From the NCBI GenBank assembly GCA_016808115.1, contig JAEQBH010001841.1:310001-374000 (forward strand): DNA of 64,000 bases, read 5' to 3'. This document shows positions 34,981 to 46,398 of this stretch, piece after piece. The notes beneath the pieces were generated by a model that searched no databases, was not told the DNA's origin, and saw only the letters and a program-made list of their open reading frames with translations. Each line of letters opens with the position of its first letter. Position 1 is the stretch's first letter. The position numbers were made by a program, and so were the translations under genes. The DNA comes from Tetrastigma voinierianum (taxonomy: Eukaryota; Streptophyta; Magnoliopsida; Vitales; Vitaceae).

Positions 34981-35960
34981 ATTATGCCGGTAAAGCCAAC
35001 AAGCACGCCATCAGGTTACCCTCTAGTATCTCGAAGGGCCCACAAACCCTCTGCTGGAGTAGCTTGCCGCGCTTGCCGAACCTGACCACTCCTCTCGTAG
35101 GCATCACCTTCAAGAAGACTTGATCACCAACCTCAAACTCTAAGGGTCGACGTCGCACATCAACATAGCTCTTATGCCGGCTCTGAGCCATGAGAAGACA
35201 CTGTCTTATCAAGCTCACCTTCTCGGAGGTGTCTCTAATCAGATCAGGACTAGTGATGGAGCTCTCTCCCACCTTGGTCCAACATATCGATGATCTGCAT
35301 AACCTCCCATATAATGCCTCATATGGAAGACTGTGAGTACCGCCAATAACCGTTATTGTAGGCACCCACTAAGGGAAAACGCACTTCCCAACTGACCCGA
35401 CGATGCTCGCAAGATGTCCTCTAACACCCGTGATGGTCCTCTCACCGACTATCTGCCCCAGGTGGAAAGTCAGACTGCGCGCACACTGTAGCTCCATAAA
35501 TTTTTGGAAACTCTTCCAAAAGGCCAAACCTCGGGTCTCTCATCTCGACAATACTATGACATCGGTACCATGCAGCCTGACTACTTAATATACAACCAAA
35601 GAAATCTTCTAATGGAAGGTCATCCAGATTTAGAAATGCCGACTTCAGAGCCGGGTCCACTATCACCCATACAACATCACGCTCCCGGTGTCCGTGGCAA
35701 GTGGGCTCACAACCATCGTGGACGCAAGTTCTATATCTTCCACCTTCAGCCACCAATGGTCAAGTAGCCCCATCGCTTCTCCGTGCTCAACCTAACTCGC
35801 CGAATGCGGAGTATTTACATCGCCAAACAAAGTCCCCCACGCGGTTCTTCATCCCGCGCCTAGTAGTACGGGCGCATAAAGATCCCAGACATCTTCGTGC
35901 CACTGGATGCACGGAAAATCGAGGCAAACTCCCCCCGAGACCTCCTCTCAAATAGGTCAA
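34981..35960 (-). pseudogene. B integrase
   Basis: Integrase joins element cDNA to the chromosome. Read on the minus strand: a decayed zinc-binding segment including MKNRVGDFVWRC-like text (35960-35780), the core with VVWVIVD (first Asp) and RDPRF (second Asp) in 35756-35442, then a break. The C-terminal part 35365-34982 has LPYEALYGR, CRSSICWTKVGE, SEKVSLIRQCLLMAQSRHKS, FEVGDQVFLKV and RFGKRGKLLQQR..GPFEILE. The third catalytic residue (Glu) lies near the break and I cannot confirm it. The pieces are in different frames. Confidence 0.8.
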
Positions 35961-36598
35961 CTAGGAACCACTACCGCCTTCACCAAAGACTACCATTCCG
36001 CGCGTACCCGCCCACCACACCTATACCTGACCTGCACCGATCCCAATGACACTATCTCCGTCCCCCGCCAGACTCAATAATCACCATCAGCTGGAGAGAG
36101 GCGTAGCCACTAAACTCCCAATCCCTCAGATAATCGGCTGGATTCAGCCGACTACCGATGGTGTGATGGGCGATGCACACAACCCTCCGAACTCTAATGT
36201 CCTTCCTCTCGTGGGCCTCGGCCCTCCGCTTCTCGACCATAACTCCGCTCTTTCCAACTTGCTCGTAACGGAGGCGCCGTGCAGCTCCCCGAGACTCCAA
36301 CTAGCTCCTCCGCACACCGGCCGGGTGAAGGAATATATTGTGGTTCCTCTTCATTCTACCGCCGACCGGGACTACACCGCCCAAACCCCGATCCCCGTCT
36401 CTTGGGGCAACCCCTCCTCATGTTTATCGCAATGATAAAGACACCATCTCGCCCCAACCCGACTAACCTGATCCGTCTCCGGTCTCGACAGTCGCGCCCA
36501 ACCCACACGCGCGAACTACAGCCTCTCATCCTTTCTCCCGAACTAGGAAGAAGACCGACATCCTTCATTTTTCTACTAACACCGCGCATCCCAAGTGC
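35961..36598 (-). other. B gap between gag and integrase, no RT recognised
   Basis: GC- and CpG-rich with many overlapping open frames on both strands (36046-36435, 36052-36300, 36279-36602, 36356-36625). None shows RT, RNase H, protease or zinc-knuckle motifs. The space is too short for RT plus RNase H. Confidence 0.5.
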
Positions 36599-37274
36599 CT
36601 GAAAAGATCCGATCTCTCTCTTCACCGGTCAAGGTCGCCCCAACCATGGAGTCCATAACCCAGATAAATCCTATAATCCCGCTCGAATGGACAATCCCAA
36701 ACATTCTCGAATCTCCCGACTTTGGCCATGTCCGTACACGTAGCGACCCAGCCACACACTCCATCGGCCATAGCGTCCCCGGTTTCAGCTTGGGAACTCA
36801 GCCTTCAGACAAGCAAGAGATCCGTAAAATACTTACCTATGAAAAAGATCATGGAACTCACCCAAGTCATTGCCTCTAGATCTCAGAGGATCTTTGCCCG
36901 GCCCCACCATGTCTTAGGTCTCACCTCTAGCCGAAAGCGCCTAGTCTAATCCGGGTCGGGTCAGAGGTAATCTCCATAGCCTCTAACACCTTTTCGACCG
37001 CGATGAACCAATGGTCACCACCTGATCTCCTCCCCCGTGAATGTCGAGGATGATGTGCCTCAAACCTCTCGATGTTGCTCCTGACCTCCCAACACCTCCG
37101 CCGACAAATTGCAATAACAGTCGTGGTCCCTACAGCCCCCAACAAAGGCCCGGTCAAATACTTGTGGCACCCGCACCCGTGGACGCCCCCATGTCCTCTC
37201 GACCAGCCTACTTCACACATGTCAGTTGGCGTTAAATTCAATGCAGATTCTGCTGGCGACCACGCTCGAGACAC
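36599..37274 (-). pseudogene. B gag
   Basis: Minus-strand frame 37274-36927 ends DHWFIAVEKVLEAMEITSDP and TRIRLGAF, the start of the Del/Tekay gag capsid domain. A further piece, VMDSMVGATLTGEERDRIFS (about 36690-36620), fits its later helices. The piece between is frameshifted. No zinc knuckle could be read downstream. Confidence 0.75.
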
Positions 37275-38300
37275 TATTCATATACAGAAAAATATTTCAT
37301 ACACCATGTTCATGCATTCATAGGTAATGTAAGACAATAATTTCATATATTAAATCATATGCAACAAAAAATTGTATTTTATAAAATATTTTATTTTATT
37401 TTATTTTTAAAATATTTTATTTTATTTTATTATTATTTAGTTTTGAAAACCTCGTGAATAGTGCTCATGAATGTTGTTCAGCGAATAATGTCCGAAATAT
37501 ACCCAAAATGGTGCACCGGTCAGATCGGGTTGCACAAGGTGCACCAATCAACGGACTCGTCGTAAGACACTACTCAAGCCGCTGCACAACAGCCGTGTCG
37601 CGTGCCTCCAATATTGCCGCGACGACCGCCATATAACATGGTCGTATAGGCCATGTCGCGCCTCCCGGGCGCGCGCCCAGCTCGCTGCTGTCTGCTGGTC
37701 CTGCCAGGGTGCTCTGGTCACCGGCCAGGAAGCCACAATACACTACGTATTGTGATTCAATTTTAGAAATACAAGAGCCCATTCCAAATCTTAAATAAAC
37801 CATTTCCTTTTTTTTTTTTTTTTTTTCTAATCCTTCAGCGCACTCACTTCAAATGTGCAGTACTTCTAGACCACCGCAATTCATACAACTAAAAAAATTT
37901 TAAGAGTTTATTTCACCCTTTTTCTTAAACCGAAAAATTTCTAGAATTTCTCAACACAATTTTCTTATGTTCAAAACTGGAACTACTGTCCATAAATTTT
38001 TTTATTTATTTTTGTTTAATTCTAAACCATTGTGTCCAAAATTCCTCAAACCTCAAACCTCAAACTTAGGGGTTATGTTTTCCTCAACCCTAATTTTCAC
38101 ATCTATGCTATTCACTAAGCATATAAGCACACAACAATCACACAAATATACATGTTATACATCAATCATCAAAAGGCACAAGGAATGCATGATTCAAACC
38201 CGTGCCCATCAAGCCCTAGGTAATTGTAGATATACTTAACTTATTGATACTAAGCTTATACTTAGTATCCCATTAAGCTCTCTAGGTGTATTTATAAACC
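37275..38300 (-). other. B leader with TTTTATTTTA repeats and T runs
   Basis: Non-coding. It includes a (TTTTA)n-like stretch (37375-37440), a GC-rich island (37500-37740) and a 20-base T run (37808-37827). Near 38160-38225 it matches the leader of A and D in reverse (CATCAAGCCCTAGGTAATT). Confidence 0.5.
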
Positions 38301-38302
38301 TA

Positions 38303-38313
38303 GGCTCATACCA
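38303..38313 (-). other. Primer binding site of B (Met-tRNA type)
   Basis: On the minus strand TGGTATGAGCC, three to four bases from the LTR end. It is degenerate relative to TGGTATCAGAGCC. Confidence 0.6.
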
Positions 38314-38316
38314 AGC

Positions 38317-41300
38317 TATATCGCCCCAAACCCGGGGTCCATTAACAACCGGCCAACCCGCTGAATACTGTGATGTCGGTAAATTCAATGATTTGTGCCA
38401 AGAGGTGTCTTAATCAACAAAATTTATACTAATTCTTCCACGCCGTAGCAGCTACCTAAAGATAGTGTTCTAGGGTCGAACTCAAGGATAGGTTTTCTTT
38501 GACAAATGATTTACGTTGAAGTTCAAAATGGTAATCTAATTTGATTTTAAGTAGTTTGGTAAAACAAGCAGGTTGCTGGAAAACTGAAATTTAAATATGG
38601 TATAAGGCGCAAGCATGGAACAAGGGAATATACGTAGAATAAATGTAAAGAAGCATCCTTGAAGTGTCGCTGGGTTTGATTTGGGTTCTAAAGGTCACGT
38701 AGGTTCTCGGTTCATCAAGATTGGGAGTGATGACGATATCATTTCCCTAACCCATCTTCATTTACTTTAAAACTGAACCCCATGATTTTCCCCTTTGAAA
38801 AACAACATTTACAAAGCATAAATGCTCCCCGGCAGTGAATACACATCTCATAAATTCACTCCTACGTTGACAAATAGAGGGCAATCCACGAATCTCACGG
38901 ATCAGCAAAAGGCATCCACCGAACCCTAAAAGATTGCTGCACTGTCCATCAAGGTACATTTAAGAGATTTAAACCCAGATCGAGAGAAATAGATCATAAA
39001 TACCATAACAAGGCCAAAACAGAACCGCGGAGTTACCCAAACCCTAGCAAGCAAATCTTCTCTTCAAGGAGAAAAGTGGTCTAGCCAACCATCCTCTGAG
39101 TTGTCATCCTCAGAGGAGTGTTTGGTAGCAGAGAAAGGGAGAGAAAAGGAAAGAAAATGGGAGAAAAGAAAATGAACGGGAAAAACTCCCGCCCAGAACT
39201 TCTATTAATGGAGAAGATGTCTCTACAATGCTTGTCTAGGGGCTTTTTATAGCCAAACCCCTTTACAAATTACCAAAAACCAAAACTAAAAGCTTGGCTA
39301 CAAGGACAAATTTTGGAAGAAACCGGTGCTGAACAACAAGAGTCAAACGTTAAAAGTAGACGGTGACAGGTATGATGAAAATTTCAGATGAATAAAGCCT
39401 TACGAAAAATTTCAAATAGAATTTTCACACCACAATACCTGGTAGCCCACTTTTAAGATTTTCACTCTTCTTTCCTTCCTGCCTCCATCTCTAATGTCAG
39501 AAGCTTGGCTCGAATTCTTCGTGCTTTTGATTTGATTCAACAATTTTGGCATAAAGAAGAAAATATTGCAAAATTTGCCACAAAATGCACATCTTATATG
39601 GTCATCCTTAATGTGCTAATTACATTATATGATTTGTACACAAAGTACTCTAAACCCGTGGCAATAAACTGTGGTTCAAAAATAGCACTTTTGAGCACTC
39701 AATCACCCACACCACTCATGAAAATCGAGCGTAGTCTCCTTTGTATGGGAAGCCTTACCCAAGGCACAAACCTGTCCTAATAATTTACAATGACCACACA
39801 GTCCACATGTGAGTAAAATAATGGGCCACTGGGCTCGCATTAATACCCACAAAATACATCAACTATATAATAATAGTTCAAAGAGTTAATAAATTGCTTT
39901 CTTACCAAACATATATCAAACAGAGTTGACACATGTTATACAAAAACGAATATCTAAAGCCACAACCCGATTTTTAATGCGCCTCTAATGAGCGCTCTCC
40001 ACACTTTACTGAAAAACAAAGAACTCATATTATATAATATGTCCTTGATGCTGTCCCATCCGTCCCTGTCCCATATATCAAAATCAGAACCAAAAATATG
40101 CCACAACTATTTGACTTCCACTTATACTATGTCTAATCTCATGTCCAAGTCCTCATCGACTCCCACACATATGCCTAAGTCATGCGAGTAAATATCCGCT
40201 TTTCTAAAACAAGCTTTTGTTCTCAAAACTTAATACCGATTCAGCAGAAATATTGATACCCTCTGGTGTTATCATGTTGATAACCTTCAAACACCATGGG
40301 CCCTCCACGGAATTCGGACAATCTCCTAACACGATTCTCTGAAAATAAGATCTAAATTCCTTTCACAAACCTTTTCGTTTTTTTTCTTCATGTCATGCAC
40401 TCAATCAATATTCTGTGGTGCCTCAAAGGCATATGAATTTATTATGCCAACTCAACAAACTCATACTAATATATAAAGATGTATATACTAACATAATTAA
40501 CTGCACATAGATCATATTATTAACAAATAACAACACCAAAATTAGCTCACATATGGTCACTAAGAATCAAGCACAAATCCAATTCATTTTGAATCATCCC
40601 AACATCATAAAAAATTCACACCAAAATCGTGAACTATCTTACATGAACTGGAAACTTTGTTACACCGTTTCATCGTTACCAACAACGATTTTCTCCACCA
40701 GATTCAAAGACATTTGAGATCGTTAATTTCGCCAATCAAGCTCAGAATATCCCCCAACCATTTACATGGATTCTAGCCAAAGAATACAGTAGGAAAGATC
40801 CCTACCTCTTGGAGTTGTCTGACCTACCCAAATCGGTGTCCACACGTAGTCTTGCCACAGAGAATGTGTTTTTTACTTAAATAAAATTTCGGCTTAACCG
40901 ACGGTCCAACGAGATGAAACTAGAGAGGCTGGAGTTTCTCACTCTAAAACTTCAAAAACCAACCTCACTGCCACTTTTTGCTCTCAAATGGAGAAGATGA
41001 CTATTCCCATTTTTTTCTTTATTCATTAACATTTCAAAAATTCCTTCCATGTCCCTTCATCTTGATTTTTGACACTTGGCAAAATCTAAGTCATCCATCT
41101 CTATCCTCTACTCATGATCACATGGGTACATGTAGGCAGACTTTCTTGTCACTTCACATGTTCTTTCACTTGTCGCTTTTTACTCAAGAGACCGAGCACC
41201 AAATAAAAACGTGGGAAATTGAATATATAGTCTCGGAATTTATTTAAATTGACGTAGCTAGATTTTTGCGACACGATTCCAACAAGAACTGTTTTATCAT

Positions 41301-41388
41301 CCGATATCTAGAAAAATTTGGGTTTTGACCGAATTAATGCTTTCTTTTACCATTCTTCCTTAAAAATTCATTTTTCCGGGTTTTAGCA
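38317..41388 (-). repeat. B 5' LTR, interrupted by C
   Basis: 38317-38388 and 39706-41388 together match the B 3' LTR. The right end GGGTTTTAGCA is immediately followed by TTACT. Confidence 0.8.
38389..39705 (-). repeat. C: solo LTR of the I/J Athila-like family
   Basis: Starts TGATTTGTG, continues with CAACAAAATTTATACTAATTC and GGTCGAACTCAAGGATAGG, and ends GAGCACTCAATCA, like the LTRs of I. It has a TATA-like CTTTTTATAG at 39244-39253. No interior is attached. Flanks TTCAA and CCCAC do not match, so the duplication is lost or the edge is off by a few bases. Confidence 0.8.
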
Positions 41389-41393
41389 TTACT
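41389..41393. repeat. Target-site duplication TTACT, right copy (element B)
   Basis: Identical to 32804-32808. Confidence 0.85.
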
Positions 41394-41700
41394 TGTATGT
41401 TGAAAGGAAAGTTGTCACCGAGGTATATTTTTCCCTTCAAGATACTCAAGAGGGTGGGTATAGTCGCGTACCGATTGGCTTTACCATCGGGTTTATCAGG
41501 TGTCCATGAGGTATTCCATGTCTCCATGCATCGAAAGTACACTCCAGATCCAGCTCATGTAGTGAATGGGAGATTATCATGATACTGACAATTTCTGAGG
41601 AGGGACCTGCATATATCGATAGCCGACTTTAAGTTTTGCGACGCAAGATCGGTGTCGCTATGTGAAAGTGTTAAGTGGCAACACCGGCAGAGTGGATTTA
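41394..41700 (+). pseudogene. A integrase C-terminal piece
   Basis: The frame 41397-41582 reads GKLSPRYIFPFKILKRVGIV, then AYRLALPSGLSGVHEVFHVS and RKYTPDP, the conserved C-terminal segment of Ty3/gypsy integrase. The preceding integrase zinc region and catalytic core are missing. RNase H sequence meets this piece at or beside the TTACT site. The chromodomain after HVS..RKY is not legible. Confidence 0.75.
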
Positions 41701-41870
41701 GGCAATCTAAACGCTGAGGACGGCCGCCACCACCCCTTTCCTATTTGAGATAGTGTGTTTATCTATCATGGGAAGTCTAATATTGAAACTAGAATAACTA
41801 GTCGTATATGCATGTTTATGTGTGTTAAGGTGTATGAATTTTCAGTATCTGTACCTTGGGCGGGGGAAGA
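41701..41870 (+). other. A 3' UTR and polypurine tract
   Basis: Non-coding. Ends with CTTGGGCGGGGGAAGA just before the LTR start TCAGAAACCCG (decayed TGTAAAACCCG). Confidence 0.55.
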
Positions 41871-44458
41871 TCAGAAACCCGAAAAATTAAAATTTTCAAA
41901 AATGAAAAATGATAATAATAATAATAAATTGCCATAATGGTTCAGGAAAGCCTAGAAAATTCTCTATATCTCGGATGATGAAACGAACTGTGCCATTAAA
42001 TTTGTCTCATGAAATCTAGTGACCTATAAAAATTTTGTTGAATTCTAAGACAATCGGAATTTTTTTACAGTTTCGAAAGGTGAGCTAATGGCTCAGTGAC
42101 GATTTTTACGAGAATCCAACAGTCTGAAATAATCGGGAGTTAAGTCTACGAAATGAATTGAACTCGAAAAGAAAATAAATTTGTTTCTCGACAAAAATGA
42201 ACCTGCATGTGTCATGAATTGTGGGAGCGAATGGGGCTCTGCAAGGCCCAACTTGCTTAAAAGGAAAAAATAAATATGAGAAAATATCATATTTTTTCTT
42301 CTCCCGTTTTGTCAATTTCATCCATTGAGAAGAAAAGTTAGAGAAAGAAACTCTAACTTATCTCTAAGATCTACGGAGCTCGGGTGCTCATCTCATGTCG
42401 GGCCAAGACTTAAAGTCGAGTACTGCAGTGGCTACTTGTGATACCGGAAACCTCGATTTTTGCCAAGGTTTCACCAGAGGTTCGGAGCTCCAAAAGTCAA
42501 GTTCAGAAGTGTCCTTTATCTTTCTTGCTGTTGTTTATGCTTCAACTTCCTACTCGAGTTTATTTTCCATCTAGGAGTCTTTTTAGTCTTGGATTGAGCC
42601 TTAGGAGGCTGTTTGGATAGTGTTTGAGGCCAGAAAAATGCACATTTTAAGGTTCGCGATCTGTTATTCACATGAAGCCTCCAACTTTGGACGACCATAA
42701 CTTTTTTGTCCGAATCCGATTCATGAGTTCTTGGACTCTATGGAAATTCCTTTGAGTCTAGAATCCATCCATATATAACTTAATGCAATTTAGATTCATA
42801 TTATGTCCGAAAATGATGAAAAATAGTAGGCTCCTGCTGGTGCGCGTAAGTTACTATTCATATGAGGCCTCCAATTTTGGATGGCCATAACTTTCTTGTC
42901 TTTACTCCGATTTGTGTGTTCTTGGACTCTGGAAGCCCTTTGTTTAGAATCAGCCCATATACTGTGGTGGCATTTGGTGCCACATATTTTTGAAAGATTT
43001 AATTGTAGCACAGTCATAAATTGTAGTTGTGATAGCGTGTAGTCTAATACATTGAATTTGGTGTATGTTTATTTAGTGATTATATGTCTGTTGATATAAT
43101 TGCTCCATAGAGGCTTAGGGAATGCATAGGTTGTATGATTGGGGGCCATTTGCATGGCTTGTTGTAGGCTACTTGTGGACTTGATATGTCTGATTAGGCT
43201 TAGAGGTTAAAATTATGTGCGTTACTTTGAATTAGTGACTTATGATGTCAATGTATCGTGTATTGATATGTTGGCATGAATCGTATGAATTACCAGATTT
43301 AGCAACCATTGATATAACTTTCCAATTAATTCATAGGTTGGGAAAATGCATGAGTAAACATGTACATGTAGCACTCCTTATTATAGTATGGTATTAGAGC
43401 AATGGCATATTGCATTTTTATACACAAGTATACGCATCAAATGGGTAGTCTGCATGGGAAAATCAGCATTGTGTTTGGTGTTGATAATGGTTTAGGTCTA
43501 GGGACAGATCTAAGGTCGCATGAATGATCGGAGGTTTACCTAACATGGTTTGTGAATAAAGCGGTTTTGCTCGGAGGGATGTCACTGTATATATGGAGGG
43601 TTATCCATAATAAATTAACAGTATGTCACTATTATATATGGAGGTTGCCCACACAATAAATTATCGGGTTTATCACTGTATTATATATTGGAGGATTTGT
43701 CACAAAGTAAATTATGAGATATATCCACTAATTAATATTAGAAGATTTGTCCACCAAATAGAAACAAATATCTTTGTTTTAAGATTATTTTCATGCATGG
43801 CATATTGCATGTTGAGGAGAGTCGAGTGAGGGACCCGAGTCTGAGGATCATGAGGAGTAGCATCTCATTCATGTCATATAGGTCCACATTCGAGTTAACA
43901 TTATCGTGATTGGAGATGTAGCGTGCTTTTGACCAATGCATGCACTTAAACAGGGAGTAGCCCTTGTAAATTTCACTTTCTTAAGCATTGCTGCCTAATG
44001 GTAAGGCCTTCCGAATCAGAAGGTATGCGAGATGGCCTCACTAAGTCGATAATGAGGAGAAAGAGTGGATTGTAGCTTTGATTTATATTTTTATAAGCAT
44101 GTATTCAAATTCTGGTACGATATATATTTTGTATAAAGTAGTGTAAATTTAAACTCTTATGGACTATAGTCACAATAGTCGTAATGCTTATATGTGTTTG
44201 AGTAACAGGTAAATGGGCTATGTTGCCATTTTACTTGTATGTGGACCCGGTGTGTAGTCGGTTGTATAATATTAGGACATGTTGCCGTATAATTTGCACA
44301 TGTTGTATTTTGAGTGAGTTCAGTACAAAGGACTCTGCTGTTTGTCAATCTAGATTTAAAGGAAGAACTCAATGGTGTGGTGTCGGGTTACCCAACATCC
44401 ACGAATCTTCCGCGGTTTGACGGGTTGTCAACGAACCCCCGGGATTTGGAGCATCACA
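41871..44458 (+). repeat. A 3' LTR
   Basis: Continuous 2588-bp LTR ending GGGATTTGGAGCATCACA. It is the uninterrupted template that reveals K in the 5' LTR. It holds about four copies of the 51-bp minisatellite (43566-43755). Confidence 0.85.
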
Positions 44459-45010
44459 AATATAATTAAATGTTGGTTTGTTTAAGTTTTTCTAAATATA
44501 ATAAAATAGTTAAAAATATTTATATGTTATCTTAAAATATGTGTTCGTCATTCTTCTCTGTTTCATGTTTTTAATGAGTTCACATATCAATCTAATTGGT
44601 TGTATATATAGGCATGAAATTTTTGTAATGAAATTAGTTTTATTTGATTCATATTTGTTGAAATATAACATCACCTACTTTCTCTCCATTTTGATTCTTA
44701 CTCATGTTCTGCTTTTAAACGTTGAACAACGCATCCCCGCTACCACCTTCCCCCTCCTCTGGCCCCCTCTCTCATCTTGTTTTAAACATTAAATTCTCTA
44801 ATCAAATTAAGTTAGCCATACGAAGACTTCATTTTTTCTTTTTCAAAAATACCTTTGGCTTAAATCACGTACAATTCTGAATGAATTGTCAAATTTCTAT
44901 TTTAAAACTGTTTTATTTTATTTTAAATTTAAAAATAACTACTTATTTATAACAATTTATTAATAAGATTTAGAAATATATTTTATCACCTTATTAATAC
45001 TAATTTAAAT
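44459..45010. other. AT-rich DNA between A and D
   Basis: No element, gene or RNA recognised. The short frame 44541-44792 is Phe/Leu-rich and has no support. Confidence 0.5.
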
Positions 45011-45946
45011 ATAAAATATACCCAGAAAAGCAGAAAAAATGATTTTTTAAAAAATGGTAAAATAGTAATTTGCCACTATAGTATAGGTTGAAAACCTAGA
45101 AATTTTCTAAACCTCATATGATGAAACAAACCTCACTGTTGGATTTGTCTTGCAAAATCTAGTTACCTAGATGAATTTCGTTGAATTCCGAGACAGTCGG
45201 ATTTTCACGTTTTTGGGAGTAGCGGAGTTTAATGACTCAAGGGGACAAGATTTTATGAAAATCACAAAGAGAGAGTTAAGGAAATAACTTGGATTAAGTT
45301 CACGACATATGTTTGAACTTGAGCGGGAGCGAAATCGTAGCCGGTATAATCGGACCAACGGTGGACATGTGGCGAGACTTGGACCACTCCCTTAACTTAA
45401 GTATTAAGTTAGAACAAAAGGGGCAAAAAGGGAAAAAGGATCCCATTTCTTGTTTTATTAAGAGTGAGAGAAAATGAGAAAAATGAGCCAAGAGCTTCTT
45501 TCGAGATCTGGAGTTCCATTAGTCAAAGTTTGTCAGACCGAAGCGAAACTCATCGCATCGGCCAGTCGTAGCATTAGATGCAGAAATCGCGGGATTTTGT
45601 CGAGGATCCAAGAGAGGAGTTTGGGAAATCAAAGGTTTCGGGTTTAGAAAGTGTCCACGAGGCTTCCTAAGGTTTATTCTACGCTCTTAAAGGTAGGGAA
45701 TTCTTCCTACTTGGTTTATTTTCCATTTTTGGGCCAAAAAATGGTCGGATGTTTGAGTTCTTATCGGGCGTCTTCGCCTAGGTGAACTGTGCTTCACCTA
45801 GGTGAGGACATGAAGCTTCCTTAGGAAGAAAGGGGTCTCCGCCTAGGCGAAGGTATGTACACCTAATTGAACCCGAGGAAGAATTTGGTGTATTTTCTGG
45901 TCCACCTAGGTGAGGGTGTTGCTTGCCTAGGCGAAGGTAGGCTACG

Positions 45947-46398
45947 TGTAAAACCCGAGGAAAATTTTAATTTTTTTGAAAAATGGCAAAAATAGTAAAA
46001 TTGCTGAAATGGTTTAAGGAAGCCTGGAAATTTTTCTAAATCTAGGATGACAAAATGGACTTCACCGTTGGATTCATCTCGTGAAATCTAGTTACCTAGA
46101 AAATTTTAAATGATTAAGAGACAATAAGATTTTCGATTTTTGGGGTGCTTGAGCGTCTAGTGACTCCCAAGGGCCAGAGATTTTATGAGAATATAAGGAG
46201 TAGGAAATAACTCAAATGCAAGAGTTCATTTAAAATAAATTGAATTTGAACTGGGATAAAATAAATTATTTTGGGGCAAAAACGGACCCGAATGAGTAAT
46301 GGACACATGGAGCGATGTGGGCCATGTCTCCAAACTTAGGAATTAAGACAAATAAAAGAAAAATAAATGAAAAAGAAAATCAGTTGAGGTAGAAAATC
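45947..46398 (+). repeat. Truncated plus-strand LTR fragment (left arm)
   Basis: First 450 bp of a Del/Tekay-like LTR, cut at the left edge of E. Shared with the reverse complement of 48530-48991: AAATGGCAAAAA, AAGCCTGGAAATTTTT, GTTGGATTCA, AGTTACCTAGAAAATTTT. Confidence 0.75.

Larger units (their letters stand above)
32809..41388 (-). mobile_element. Element B: minus-strand Del/Tekay-like element nested in A, lacking RT
   Basis: Perfect TTACT duplication. 3' LTR 32809-34598 (1790 bp) and 5' LTR 38317-41388, which is about 1755 bp without nested C. Met-type primer site, gag, then integrase, then polypurine tract, read right to left. Only about 640 bp separates gag from the integrase zinc region, and no RT or RNase H is recognised there. 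B cannot have encoded a complete pol. Confidence 0.85.
24650..44458 (+). mobile_element. Element A: Del/Tekay-like Ty3/gypsy retrotransposon with nested K, B and C
   Basis: The 5' LTR starts TGTAAAACCCGAG (24650) and ends GGCATCACA (30880). A Met-type primer site follows, then protease, RT and RNase H pieces, a gap filled by B, an integrase C-terminal piece, a polypurine tract and the 3' LTR (41871-44458). Gag is missing, as is everything between the end of RNase H and the integrase C-terminus. Without insertions it would be about 8 kb. Flanking duplications could not be matched (TTTAT left, AATAT right). Confidence 0.85.

Noticed and set aside
36046..37323. Several long plus-strand frames as genes
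   Set aside because: The minus strand carries recognisable gag of B. The plus frames are shadows of GC-rich sequence.
38384..39710. Target duplication for solo LTR C (TTCAA / CCCAC)
   Set aside because: No match. Boundaries may be off by a few bases or the duplication was lost.
24645..44463. Target duplication for A (TTTAT / AATAT)
   Set aside because: Only AT-rich partial agreement, not distinguishable from chance.
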